Assembly (NCBI GenBank): GCA_027045875.1
Contig: JALUAG010000105.1
Coordinates: 1-32,776, forward strand
Direction of reading: 5' to 3'
Length of the DNA stretch: 32,776 nucleotides
Source of the DNA: Alphaproteobacteria bacterium
GTDB taxonomy: Bacteria > Pseudomonadota > Alphaproteobacteria > Geminicoccales > Geminicoccaceae
Shown: positions 7,105 through 14,722 of the stretch, one piece after another
How the letters are laid out: every line of letters starts with the position of its first letter
How positions within the stretch are numbered: the stretch's first letter is position 1
Notes under the pieces: generated by a model
What the model was told of the DNA's origin: nothing
Seen by the model: only the letters and a program-made list of their open reading frames with translations
Databases searched by the model: none
Position numbers and translations under genes: made by a program

Positions 7105-7878
7105 TCACCCCCGCTCCCACAGCATCGCCGCGATCCGCGGGTCACCGGCGAAAGACTCGCGTCCATAGGCGACGGCGTCGGCCGGACGCTCGCGCATCGC
7201 CCGCACGCCGGAAGCCGCGAAGAACACCTTCCAGATCCGGAAACTGCGCGCGCGGGGTTTGCGCGCGGCAAAGGTCTCGCAGCGCAACACGGCGAGATTG
7301 ATGCCGCCTTCGGGATCGCGTGCCGATTCGTAGCGCAGCAGTCCCGCCTCGACCTCGCGGGCGGCCTCCGCGAGCGCGTGACAGGCCGCATAGTCGGCGG
7401 GATGCGTCCATAGCGCACGATCGCGATCGAACGGCGGTTCCATGAGGTGGAGTGCCCGTGCCGTCGCGAAATCACAGGCGAAGGCGGTGAACTCGAGCGC
7501 CCGGTCGGGCCAGGGCACGTCGGGCGCTTCGGCAAAGAACAGCAGGCGCCAGAAGACGATCTCGGCGAGCGCCGTCGCCTCGCGCTCGGCCGCGTAGAAC
7601 ACGCCGCGTGGATCGCCCGCCCGACGGAAGCGGGAGGCGTGCGGACTCGGGCGGTAGCGGAAGGGCGTGGAGAGCAGCCAATGCAGATGCCGGCACGGTT
7701 CCGGTACCGGCGGCTCGGTCTCCTCGATCAGCCGCTCGAGGAGCTCCTGCTCTTCGAGGGTGTCGACCAGGGGTAAGGTCGCGACGCGATGCTGGGCCTC
7801 CACGAGCCGCCAGCCCACGCCTCGCCAGGGACGCAGTTCAGAGGACAGCGCGTCGGCTGTCCAGATAGGCGAGGACAT
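7105..7878 (-). CDS. RES-domain toxin
   Basis: A 257-residue RES-family protein. The RES core is visible at about 65-215, with 'SRFRRAGDPRGVFYAAERE' leading into 'TALAE' (Tyr95, Glu105) and a downstream 'NLAVLRCETFA'. RES toxins such as MbcT and ParT degrade NAD+ or ADP-ribosylate targets; which reaction applies here cannot be told. The start overlaps the upstream Xre-type antitoxin gene by 41 nt, the usual gene order for these pairs. Residues 1-60 are an N-terminal extension. Confidence 0.85.
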   Translation of the reverse strand: MSSPIWTADALSSELRPWRGVGWRLVEAQHRVATLPLVDTLEEQELLERLIEETEPPVPEPCRHLHWLLSTPFRYRPSPHASRFRRAGDPRGVFYAAEREATALAEIVFWRLLFFAEAPDVPWPDRALEFTAFACDFATARALHLMEPPFDRDRALWTHPADYAACHALAEAAREVEAGLLRYESARDPEGGINLAVLRCETFAARKPRARSFRIWKVFFAASGVRAMRERPADAVAYGRESFAGDPRIAAMLWERG

Positions 7879-8221
7879 CGACGAGACCGGCGACGGTGAA
7901 GAGCCGTTCGAGCGGGATTCCGTCCAGGGCGGTATTGGGCGCGCGCAGCCAGCCGCGCATCACGGCGAGATCGCCACCGGCGACGGCATCGAGCGAGCGG
8001 TAGAGCCGGATCAGCAGCACCGCCAGCTCGAAGGCCTTCTCCCGCCGCCGCAGGCGGAAGGTTCCGCGCCGGAGGCGCGAGGCGCTGGCTTCGGAGAGGC
8101 CGAGGATCCGGGCGAGCTCGCGGTTACCGAGACCCAGCCGTTCCGCCGCCCGTGTCACCGCCTTGGCGACGACCCGCTCCTCCTCGACGGTCCGGTGATC
8201 GGTTGCTGGTGCCAAGCCCAT
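7838..8221 (-). CDS. Xre/MbcA/ParS-type antitoxin
   Basis: A 127-residue antitoxin. A helix-turn-helix covers about 20-60 ('NRELARILGLSEASASRLRRG'). The C-terminal region, with 'AFELAVLLIRLYRSLDAVAGG' and 'WLRAPNTALDGIPLERLF', is the MbcA/ParS/Xre toxin-binding domain. It pairs with the overlapping RES toxin. AAAGGA lies 7 nt before the ATG. A promoter with a palindrome in its spacer sits upstream, consistent with autoregulation. Confidence 0.88.
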   Translation of the reverse strand: MGLAPATDHRTVEEERVVAKAVTRAAERLGLGNRELARILGLSEASASRLRRGTFRLRRREKAFELAVLLIRLYRSLDAVAGGDLAVMRGWLRAPNTALDGIPLERLFTVAGLVDVLAYLDSRRAVL

Positions 8222-8247
8222 GCAGGCATCCTTTCCAGTGCAAACAA

Positions 8248-8276
8248 ATCATGGGAAAATTGCTGCAGCAGGTCAA
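8248..8276 (-). promoter_or_regulatory. Promoter of the Xre/RES pair with embedded palindrome
   Basis: On the - strand TTGACC (-35, 8276-8271) and CATGAT (-10, 8253-8248) are 17 nt apart, about 27 nt before the antitoxin start. The spacer contains the 10-bp palindrome TGCTGCAGCA (8261-8270), a plausible binding site for the Xre-type antitoxin. Confidence 0.5.
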
Positions 8277-8346
8277 CCGGCCGGTTCGCAAAGTGGCCGT
8301 GTCGCCGTTTGCGCGCGAATCCCACAGCAGAAAGGGCGATCCCGAC

Positions 8347-8634
8347 TCAGTCGGTGGCGAGCCCGCGTTCCAGGAGCTCCCGCATGAAGCGCTGATAGGG
8401 CATGTGGCGGCGGGCCGCCTCCGCCTTGATGGCGGCGAGCAGCCCTTCCGGCAGACGCATCGTCACCCGGGCGGTCTTGCGCGCGAATTCGAACCGCACC
8501 GGGCGGAAGGACGAAAGATCGTAGCGGGTGAGATCCGCTTCCTCGACGAAGCGCGCCGCCTCCTCCTCGCTCTCGAACCGCGGCAGTGGCCGCAGCGCCT
8601 CGCGGGACCAGTTTCTGGTGTTATCGCCGCTCAT
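8347..8634 (-). CDS. BrnA-type antitoxin
   Basis: A 95-residue protein with a C-terminal ribbon-helix-helix ('VTMRLPEGLLAAIKAEAARR', then 'PYQRFMRELLERGL'). The N-terminal part carries 'RFESEEEAARFVEEADLTRYD', which resembles BrnA-type antitoxins. It starts inside the toxin gene (14-nt overlap), so the order is toxin first, as in brnTA operons. The in-frame extension up to 8739 is a shadow of the toxin gene. Confidence 0.85.
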   Translation of the reverse strand: MSGDNTRNWSREALRPLPRFESEEEAARFVEEADLTRYDLSSFRPVRFEFARKTARVTMRLPEGLLAAIKAEAARRHMPYQRFMRELLERGLATD

Positions 8635-8920
8635 AATGCCGCACCTCCTTCTCGTGCATGTAGCGGGCGCTGATCGGGCGGATCCGGGTCCCTTCTTCGC
8701 GGATCCGCAGGGTGAAGGCCACGAACACCCAGCGCCCACGTACGGTCGTGCCGATGGCGAGAAAGCGGGTTTCCACCGAACTGTGCCGGATATCCGGATG
8801 CACGTCCGGTCCGCGGTGGAACACCTCTTCGATCTCTTCCCGCGTCAGCCCGTGCCTGCCACATTTGGGCCAGTTGCCCTCGTCCCAGTCGAAACCGACT
8901 ACCGATATTCGTATGTACAT
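8621..8920 (-). CDS. BrnT-type ribonuclease toxin
   Basis: A 99-residue toxin of the BrnT (DUF497) family, which folds like RelE-type ribonucleases. The typical opening 'FDWDEGN....CGRHGLTREEIEEVF' (10-34) is present, with the family's 'KHG' as 'RHG' (His23). The 'VETRFLAIGTTVRGRWVFVAFTLR' strand region and the Arg-rich tail also fit. It overlaps the BrnA gene. The start is close to a remnant of the nitrilase gene (8959-9035) and no good ribosome site is seen, so the insertion nearby may have replaced its promoter. Confidence 0.85.
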   Translation of the reverse strand: MYIRISVVGFDWDEGNWPKCGRHGLTREEIEEVFHRGPDVHPDIRHSSVETRFLAIGTTVRGRWVFVAFTLRIREEGTRIRPISARYMHEKEVRHYERR

Positions 8921-8958
8921 TTGTCATGCCACGAGATCAAGCCCGGACCCCTGCGTCT

Positions 8959-9035
8959 CTCACCCCCTCAAATCCCGCATCTGCGTACACCGCATTTCTT
9001 CCGGGATCTGGCGGATGGCGTCGAGGTCGGTGATC
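8959..9035 (-). pseudogene. 3' remnant of the nitrilase-family gene (direct repeat copy A)
   Basis: These 77 nt match 10572-10648 with six differences. On the - strand the fragment still reads I-T-D-L-D-A-I-R-Q-I-P-E-E-M-R-C-T-Q-M-R-D-L-R-G-stop. Three changed codons are synonymous and two alter residues (Ser to Cys, Leu to Met). It is thus a slightly different allele of the gene end rather than random decay. Similarity ends sharply at 9035. Confidence 0.9.
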
Positions 9036-9128
9036 GCTGCTGGGAGGCTTACCGCCCGAACTCATCGCAGCAACTGCGATAGCCAGCATTGAACGGCGCT
9101 TCTCCTTTAGTGCGTGTGTCCCACTTGC

Positions 9129-10367
9129 TTACAGCCTAATATGGAACGGCTCAGCCGGCAGCTCTCGTAGCGGGTGCACCCAGACAGCACCAAAAAATGT
9201 GTCATCGGGAAACACGCTTCCCCCGATCCAGCCACCGCGAAATTCGTACTCCATGGCGCCCATTTCTCGTGGGCGCAACTCGCTGAGGAGGTCTGGCGAT
9301 CGTTTTTGAATAGCCGTTCGTACGACGTCGAACGTGTCTTTGAACATCCCGATAACCGGAATGACGCACCACCAGCGCCGGCGTCGCATAACGAATCCTA
9401 CCGCCCTGAAGCCCCTCTCGAAGTCTGGATGAATGTATCGAAAAATAAGGTCCCTCCCTTTTAAATTTACCAAGTACAATGAATGATCTTCCTCTTCCGC
9501 ATGCCTTCCGAGCAGGCGCTCAGCAGGACCAAAAAGCTGCATCGCGCGAAGCCATGAGGCGTAGTTCGCTCCCCGTACAGCGTACGCGGGAGGTTCCACT
9601 GCCTCGTCTCCCTTCTCCCCTCCGTGAGGTGGTTTCCCAGATCCACCTGACGATGGCAGGCCGTGAGGCGGATAGTCCACCTCAAGAAGCACCGTCCCTT
9701 CGTGAGTTTTATCCTTTATCTCGCGGATCCAGCTACCGATCGCGCACCCTTCGCACTTCCGCCCCTTTATCCTCTGAATTCCACAACGAACTTGCTGAAG
9801 CGCCTCGCGGAGTGGTCGTTTAAAATTCGGTTTTCCTCCCGGCTTGACGAACGCTCCTTTTGCTTCTGCTATCACCCAAGTATTATTACCGGTATCGAAT
9901 ACGAAATCCGGCGATCTACTCGGGCCGGTCCTAGGGGAAGTACCCCCAGAAACGTCGCATTGCACCACCTTGTCGAACCGACCGACGTATCCGCCACCGT
10001 AGCGCTCCGTAAGACGCAAGATCGCCAATCCCTGCCCCGTTCGCCCACTATAGCTCGTCTGCGTAAAATCAGCGTACGCATGTGATTTTCCTTGCCTCAA
10101 GCGCAGCTCACAACTACAAGGAAAAAACATCGTAGTGTATATCATTGTCATTGCTAATTCTTCCATTCTACGTAAGAATGAATATTTCTTGCGCGGAGTC
10201 CAATCTGCATAGTCTGCCTTGATAACTGAATGGGCTAGATTTGAAATCGAAAATTTCGTTAAGTGAGAGGCTTCTGGCAACGGCCTTATTTTGGTATTGC
10301 GGTTAATGACATCATGAGCATCTATGCTATGAGTATTAACGTGCTTGCGCCGGCATGGATATAACAT
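9129..10367 (-). CDS. PD-(D/E)XK nuclease-like protein of unknown role
   Basis: The 412-residue product carries a good PD-(D/E)XK nuclease core: 'PDFVFD' (Asp154) followed 14 residues later by 'EAK' (Glu168, Lys170). This motif is used by restriction enzymes and many defence nucleases. The rest is unrecognised. A basic, Trp/Arg-rich stretch ('VMRRRRWWCVIPV') and a C-terminal 'GGWIGGSVFPDDTFFGAVW' are notable. The ATG at 10367 follows GGAG at 7 nt spacing; a TTG at 10418 could extend it by 17 residues. Base composition is more AT-rich than the neighbours. The gene stands alone, without methylase or integrase, between two direct repeats of the nitrilase gene's 3' end. Function in defence is inferred only. 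Confidence 0.72.
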   Translation of the reverse strand: MLYPCRRKHVNTHSIDAHDVINRNTKIRPLPEASHLTKFSISNLAHSVIKADYADWTPRKKYSFLRRMEELAMTMIYTTMFFPCSCELRLRQGKSHAYADFTQTSYSGRTGQGLAILRLTERYGGGYVGRFDKVVQCDVSGGTSPRTGPSRSPDFVFDTGNNTWVIAEAKGAFVKPGGKPNFKRPLREALQQVRCGIQRIKGRKCEGCAIGSWIREIKDKTHEGTVLLEVDYPPHGLPSSGGSGKPPHGGEKGDEAVEPPAYAVRGANYASWLRAMQLFGPAERLLGRHAEEEDHSLYLVNLKGRDLIFRYIHPDFERGFRAVGFVMRRRRWWCVIPVIGMFKDTFDVVRTAIQKRSPDLLSELRPREMGAMEYEFRGGWIGGSVFPDDTFFGAVWVHPLRELPAEPFHIRL

Positions 10368-10418
10368 CACCCTTCTCCATCTATATGGGGAACAGAGATG
10401 TCGGTTGTCTTCTCTCAA

Positions 10419-10571
10419 AGAAACTTACAAAGGTCTAGCGCAGGGAGCTAGTCCACCGCGGATGGTCGCTGAGAATTGGCGACGGCACGAACCCGTTGAT
10501 CGCCTCGTCCCTTGACGGCAACTCATCCACCGCATCCCCGCTGCGATCCTCGCTCGATGCCCTCCGCGCCG
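10419..10571. other. Spacer between the nuclease-like gene and the nitrilase gene
   Basis: The composition changes here from AT-rich (towards 10420) to GC-rich (from about 10500), marking the right edge of the inserted segment. No gene or clear promoter was recognised. Confidence 0.4.
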
Positions 10572-10648
10572 CTCACCCCCGCAAATCCCGCAACTGCGTG
10601 CTCCGCATCTCCTCCGGGATCTGGCGGATGGCGTCGAGGTCGGTGATC
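10572..10648. repeat. Direct repeat, copy B (3' end of the intact nitrilase gene)
   Basis: This is the functional partner of 8959-9035. It covers the last 24 codons and stop of the nitrilase-family gene. With copy A it brackets the PD-(D/E)XK gene. Confidence 0.9.
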
Positions 10649-11340
10649 AGCAGCGCCTCGCCGCGCAGGCCCGCCGCGGCCGCCGGCTCGCCGTCGGGAC
10701 CGGCGATCACCGAGAGCCCGGTATAGGCGAGATCGCCTTCCTCGCCGCAATAGTTGCAGTAGGCGACCGTCACATCGTTCTCGGCCGCCCGCGCCGGCAC
10801 CAGGATGCGGGAGACGTGGCGGTAGGGCTCCATGTTGGCGGTGGGCACCAGCACCACATCCACCGCACGCCGCGCGAGCGCCCGCACATGCTCCGGAAAC
10901 TCCACGTCATAGCAGACCAGGAGGCCGAAGCGGTGGCCGGCATGGTCGAAATGGACATGCTCCTCCCCCGGGGCGAAGAGGGCGTTCTCGGTGGGTCCGA
11001 AGAGCTGGAGCTTGCGGAACCGGGCGAGGGTGCCTCCGTCGGGGCCGATCGCGAGCACCGCATTGTACAGTCTCTCCCCCTCCCGCTCCGCGAAGCCGGT
11101 GACGATCGCCATCCCGGTCTCGCGGGCGATGGCGCGGACCCGGGCGAGAGACGGCCCGTCCGCGGGCTCGGCCAGATCCCGCAGCCGCTCCTTCTGGTTG
11201 TAGCCGGGGAGGAAGAGCTCCGGGAACAGCACCATGCCGGCGCCGAAGGCGGCGGCGGCGCGGGCGGCGCGGGCGATCACCCCCAGCGCCAGCTCGACAT
11301 CGCCCGCCGGCGAGGGGGTCTGACAGAGGGCCAGCTTCAC
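10573..11340 (-). CDS. Nitrilase-superfamily carbon-nitrogen hydrolase
   Basis: The 255-residue protein has the nitrilase catalytic triad: Glu41 ('FPELFLPGY'), Lys110 ('RFRKLQLFGP') and Cys143 ('LLVCYDVEFPE'). Family members hydrolyse amides, nitriles or carbamoyl groups; the short form without extra domains and its place after a polyamine-type importer suggest an amidase acting on the imported compound or a breakdown product. The GTG at 11340 is chosen because GGGAG lies 8 nt upstream; a GTG at 11349 would overlap that site. It follows the binding-protein gene after a 10-bp hairpin. Before the inserts arrived, the flavoprotein gene probably came next. Confidence 0.88.
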   Translation of the reverse strand: MKLALCQTPSPAGDVELALGVIARAARAAAAFGAGMVLFPELFLPGYNQKERLRDLAEPADGPSLARVRAIARETGMAIVTGFAEREGERLYNAVLAIGPDGGTLARFRKLQLFGPTENALFAPGEEHVHFDHAGHRFGLLVCYDVEFPEHVRALARRAVDVVLVPTANMEPYRHVSRILVPARAAENDVTVAYCNYCGEEGDLAYTGLSVIAGPDGEPAAAAGLRGEALLITDLDAIRQIPEEMRSTQLRDLRG

Positions 11341-11360
11341 GGGGGGCACTCCCGCTGCGC

Positions 11361-11384
11361 GCCCGGCCGCCGATGCGGCCGGGC
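11361..11384 (-). promoter_or_regulatory. Perfect 10-bp hairpin between binding-protein and hydrolase genes
   Basis: GCCCGGCCGC and GCGGCCGGGC pair perfectly around a 4-nt loop. No T run follows on the transcribed strand. In importer operons such hairpins after the binding-protein gene commonly protect its mRNA and raise its level relative to downstream genes; partial termination is the alternative. Confidence 0.55.
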
Positions 11385-11391
11385 GATACGG

Positions 11392-12435
11392 TCACTTCAG
11401 GAGGTTGGTCCAGATGCGGTCGTAGAACCGCACCACCTCGGGCGGGCAGGGCGGCACGAACTCGGGCTTGGGCGCGTCCGCCGGCGGGTTGAGCTCGGGC
11501 GCCTCGGCGAGAATGGGATCGAGCCAGGGCTCGACTCCCTTGATGCCCGAGGCGTAGCGGGCGAAGTTGCTGAGCGCGGCCGCGTTCTCGGGCTCCATCA
11601 TGAAGTCCATGAACAGGAGCGCGTTGTCGTAGTTGGGCGCGTCCTTCAGCACCACGATATTGTCCATCCAGCCGGTGAAGCCCTCGCGCGGATAGGCGTA
11701 CTTGAGGCTCGGCTTCTCGAGCCGGGCGCGGAGCCCGTAGCCGTTCCAGATCATGCCGGCGGCGGCGTCGCCGGACACCAGCACCTCCTTGGCGCCGTCG
11801 GAATTGAACCCCAGCCAGTGCTTCTTGGCCCCCAGCAGCATCTCGTTGAGGGCCTTGAGCTGCTCCGGATTGTCGTTGCAGCGGGGAAAGCCCAGGTACC
11901 TGAGCCCGGCGTTGAGGACGTCGTTGACGTCCTTGAGCATGTTGATGCGCCCCGAGAGCTCGGCCGGGGGATCGAACAGGATGGCCAGGGTGTCGATGTC
12001 GCCGTCGTAGACGTTGGTGTCCACCATGAAGGAGGTGGTGCCCCACTGGTAGGGGATCGAGTAGTGGCGGCCGGGATCCCAGTAGACGTCCACCCAGGCG
12101 GGATCGACGTTGACGAAGTTCGGGAGCTTGTTGGGCTCGCTCTTCTCCAGCAGCCCCTCGTCGATCAGGATCTTGACCATGTAGTCGCCGGGCACGGCGA
12201 TGTCGTAGCCGGTCACCCCGGCCTTGAGACGGGCCAGCAGGGTCTCGTTGGAATCGTAGGTGTCGAGGGTCACCTCGACCTCGTATTCCTTCGCGAACTT
12301 GTCGATCAGCTCCTGCGGCAGATAGTCGAACCAGTTGTAGATGGCGAGCCTGCCCGCCGCCTGCGCCTCGCCGCCCAGGGCGAACAGGAGCGACAGGCCG
12401 GTGGCCGCGAGGGCCGTGCGCGATACCCGGATCAT
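11392..12435 (-). CDS. Polyamine-type ABC transporter substrate-binding protein (PotD/PotF-like)
   Basis: The 347-residue periplasmic protein has a signal peptide (about 1-26, ending 'GEAQA') and the typical start of PotD/PotF-type proteins, 'LAIYNWFDYLPQELIDKF'. 'DTYDSNETLLARLKAG', 'YDIAVPGDYMV' and 'IPYQWGTT' are further family blocks. It would bind a polyamine or similar cationic amine and hand it to the membrane subunits. GGGAGG lies about 5 nt before the ATG at 12435. The gene follows the second permease gene by 16 nt. Ligand identity cannot be read from the sequence. Confidence 0.9.
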   Translation of the reverse strand: MIRVSRTALAATGLSLLFALGGEAQAAGRLAIYNWFDYLPQELIDKFAKEYEVEVTLDTYDSNETLLARLKAGVTGYDIAVPGDYMVKILIDEGLLEKSEPNKLPNFVNVDPAWVDVYWDPGRHYSIPYQWGTTSFMVDTNVYDGDIDTLAILFDPPAELSGRINMLKDVNDVLNAGLRYLGFPRCNDNPEQLKALNEMLLGAKKHWLGFNSDGAKEVLVSGDAAAGMIWNGYGLRARLEKPSLKYAYPREGFTGWMDNIVVLKDAPNYDNALLFMDFMMEPENAAALSNFARYASGIKGVEPWLDPILAEAPELNPPADAPKPEFVPPCPPEVVRFYDRIWTNLLK

Positions 12436-12451
12436 GGGTGCCTCCCCTTCC

Positions 12452-13267
12452 TCACGGATGGTCCCCGCCCCCGCCGCGGCCACGGCGGCCGATCAGCCAG
12501 GAGGCGGTCACGAACAGTATCGAGACGCCGAGCATCATTGTCGAGACGGCGTTGATCTCGGGGGTGAAGCCGGTGCGCACCATGCCGTAGATCGCGAGCG
12601 GCAGGGTGGTGGCGCCGGGTCCCGCGACGAAGCTCGTGATGATGAAATCGTCGAGGGAGATGATGAAGGCCAGCATGAAGCCGGCGAGGATGCCGGGGGC
12701 CAGGAGCGGCAGCAGCACGTGGCGGAAGGTCTGCCAGCCGGTGGCGTAGAGATCCCGCGCCGCCTCCTCGAAATGGGGCTCGATGCCCTCGAGCCGGGCC
12801 GAGATCGGCAGATAGGCGAAGGGGATGCAGAACACGATATGGGCCAGCACCACCGTGCCGAGGCCGAGACGGAAGCCGATCGCGAGGAAGAACACCAGGG
12901 TGGCGACGGCGCTGATGATCTCGGGCACCATGAGCGGCAGGTTGATGAGGGCGAAGGCGGCGTCGCGGCCGCGCAGCCCCCGCCCGCGCACGAGGGCGAT
13001 CGCCGCCGCGGTGGCCAAGACGGTGGCGGTGGCGGCGGCGGCGAGGGCCACCACCAGCGAGTTGACGGCCGCCGCCTGGATCACCGGGTTGGTCAGCGCC
13101 TTCGCGTACCAGGCGAGGCTGAAGCCGCCCCAGACGGTGATCGAACGGATGGCGTTGAAGGAATAGATCGCCACCACCACCATCGGCGCGTAGAGGACGA
13201 GCAGGCAGAGCAGGGTCACGAGCCCGAAGCCCGGATAGTGGTAGAGGCGCAGCGGCCGTCCTTTCAT
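12452..13267 (-). CDS. Polyamine-type ABC transporter permease (PotC-like)
   Basis: A 271-residue permease with about six membrane helices and the ABC permease coupling signature '[26 protein letters not shown]' near residues 165-190. It forms the channel with the PotB-like permease encoded 3.1 kb away. The ATG at 13267 lacks any ribosome site; instead a 12-bp palindrome (13270-13281) and the end of an NYN gene lie just upstream. An unused GAGGAGG is found after the PotB-like stop codon. The accessory block therefore seems to have separated this gene from its own ribosome site. Confidence 0.9.
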   Translation of the reverse strand: MKGRPLRLYHYPGFGLVTLLCLLVLYAPMVVVAIYSFNAIRSITVWGGFSLAWYAKALTNPVIQAAAVNSLVVALAAAATATVLATAAAIALVRGRGLRGRDAAFALINLPLMVPEIISAVATLVFFLAIGFRLGLGTVVLAHIVFCIPFAYLPISARLEGIEPHFEEAARDLYATGWQTFRHVLLPLLAPGILAGFMLAFIISLDDFIITSFVAGPGATTLPLAIYGMVRTGFTPEINAVSTMMLGVSILFVTASWLIGRRGRGGGGDHP

Positions 13268-13269
13268 TA

Positions 13270-13281
13270 CGCAGTACTGCG
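13270..13281. promoter_or_regulatory. 12-bp palindrome at the potC boundary
   Basis: CGCAGTACTGCG is a perfect palindrome 2 nt before the potC-like start codon, where a ribosome site would be expected. It may be a hairpin, an operator or a scar of the insertion. Confidence 0.35.
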
Positions 13282-13301
13282 GAAGCTCGTGCGGATGGTC
13301 A

Positions 13302-14096
13302 TCATTGCGCTCGTCCGGCGCCCGATCCGGTACCGTTTCTCGAACGCGGTTGCGGACAGACACTGCGCAGGCCGTCCACGTGCTCGCGCAGTTCGGAACG
13401 GATCGTGGCCCACATCGGATCGAGAACGACATCGATCCCCTCGCGGCGAGCCATTTTTGCAGCGGGAACGAAATCCGAATCGCCGGCCACGAGGACGATC
13501 TGGTTTACTTGGCGCTTGAACGCGAGCGATGCGATGTCGAGTCCGAGGCGCATGTCCACGCCCTTCTGGCGCAGTTTGGGTTCGAAGTCGTCGTCGGTGA
13601 TGCTGTGGAGTGTCCGTTCGCGTCGGCTCAGCGCACGGACAACGGATGGTCGCAATCGCCAAGTGACCAGCGAATCGGGGAGTTCGCCGAGACGAAGTGC
13701 CACCTTCCTTTTCTGGCGAAGCGCCTCGTGGAACGCGTCGCGCCAGCGGGCGACTGCGCTGCGCCCTAGGTCGACCGGTTTCCGGGCGAGCGGGGTGTGC
13801 CCCTTCCAGCGCGCCGGCGGCGCGTCGTAGACGAAGATCCGGTACAACCGCGCCGTACGTCGACCATCGCCGTCCCGCAAATGATCCAGCGCTAGACCGT
13901 GAAGCCGGTCTGCAGCCGCATCAGACGTCAGCTGACCCCAGATGCGGCGCGCACGCTTGAGAAAGAATGCCGCATCGACAAGGACGGCCGTGGTTGTCAG
14001 GGAAAGGTGGCGCAGAAAGAGCTCGCCCCAGGGATCAGCATCTCCCGGATATTCGAGGGAGTGCGTACTGCCTGGGGCGGATGGCGAGTTCAACAT
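13302..14096 (-). CDS. NYN-domain (PIN-like) putative ribonuclease
   Basis: A 264-residue NYN-family protein. The acidic active-site pattern is spread as usual: Asp41 ('VLVDAAFF'), Asp181 in '[15 protein letters not shown]' (also Asp187), and Asp206/Asp208 in '[20 protein letters not shown]'. NYN proteins are metal-dependent RNases or structured phosphohydrolase-like domains; some act in defence or RNA decay. The ATG at 14096 has GAGGAGG about 9 nt upstream. It is the last gene of the accessory block, 138 nt after the PIN gene and 34 nt before the PotC-like gene. Confidence 0.85.
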   Translation of the reverse strand: MLNSPSAPGSTHSLEYPGDADPWGELFLRHLSLTTTAVLVDAAFFLKRARRIWGQLTSDAAADRLHGLALDHLRDGDGRRTARLYRIFVYDAPPARWKGHTPLARKPVDLGRSAVARWRDAFHEALRQKRKVALRLGELPDSLVTWRLRPSVVRALSRRERTLHSITDDDFEPKLRQKGVDMRLGLDIASLAFKRQVNQIVLVAGDSDFVPAAKMARREGIDVVLDPMWATIRSELREHVDGLRSVCPQPRSRNGTGSGAGRAQ

Positions 14097-14128
14097 AGGA
14101 CTCTACCTCCTCTTTGTCAACAAGCCCT

Positions 14129-14176
14129 TGACGTCAGGCGATTTCCTGCAGGTGTCGTCGCCGACGACTGTCTGCA
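14129..14176 (-). promoter_or_regulatory. Palindrome and hairpin between PIN and NYN genes
   Basis: TGACGTCA (14129-14136) is a perfect 8-bp palindrome. Next to it GTCGTCG (14154-14160) and CGACGAC (14162-14168) form a tight inverted repeat, extended by outer TGCAG/CTGCA arms (14147-14151 and 14172-14176). No T run follows, so a simple terminator is unlikely. The pair may control how much NYN protein is made relative to PIN. Confidence 0.35.
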
Positions 14177-14234
14177 CGCCCACATCACGAGACGGGAATC
14201 GAAGACGCCCCCTCCCTCGCCGGACCGGTGACGA

Positions 14235-14699
14235 TCACGAAAGCACGGTATCGCGAACCTCATCCGCCTCCTTCTGACTCATCGCCCCCTGCGCAACCGC
14301 CCGGTCGACGACGGTCATGGTATCGACGAGCCGGTCGTTACCGATGTATTTTTCGACCAATCGCACGAAAGCGCGACCACGGTCATCGGAAGCGAGCACC
14401 CCGCCGCGATGCGTGCAGATCGCGAGACAGGCAGCTTCGCCCTTGCCCATGCGGGATCTCAGCCCAGCATACAGTTCCACCTCCGCAACATCGGAAATCG
14501 CCTCTTTCCGCAGCCACCCATACGCAACTGCTTCTTCGAGAGCAGACGCTTGGTCGGGATAGGTAATCTCGTCAACAACATGATCCGGCACCACAAATTC
14601 GTAACCCATAATAGACCCTAATACGGACATTCGACCTGATTTCGCAATGTTAATGATGACAGAAGCATCTACAACGATGACAACATAACTGTCTTTCAT
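14235..14699 (-). CDS. PIN-domain protein, putative ribonuclease toxin
   Basis: The 154-residue PIN-fold protein has Asp11 ('VVDASVI'), Glu44 ('VVDEITYP'), Glu88 ('GKGEAACLA') and Asp105/Asp106 ('LASDDRG'), the expected metal-site positions. 'GKGEA' near the middle is typical of the PIN subfamily found next to XRE/ImmA-type proteins. It starts 23 nt after the XRE/ImmA gene, which is the likely antitoxin or activator. It is more AT-rich than the backbone. Confidence 0.85.
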   Translation of the reverse strand: MKDSYVVIVVDASVIINIAKSGRMSVLGSIMGYEFVVPDHVVDEITYPDQASALEEAVAYGWLRKEAISDVAEVELYAGLRSRMGKGEAACLAICTHRGGVLASDDRGRAFVRLVEKYIGNDRLVDTMTVVDRAVAQGAMSQKEADEVRDTVLS

Positions 14700-14722
14700 G
14701 AAATTTTATCGTACAGATAGAT

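Noticed and set aside
4940-10648. Insertion-sequence transposition as the cause of the repeats
   Set aside because: No transposase, terminal inverted repeats or short target duplication are visible; the repeats are 77-150 nt and made of gene ends.
10816-12555. Long + strand frame over the hydrolase and binding-protein genes
   Set aside because: Low-complexity shadow of two recognised - strand genes.
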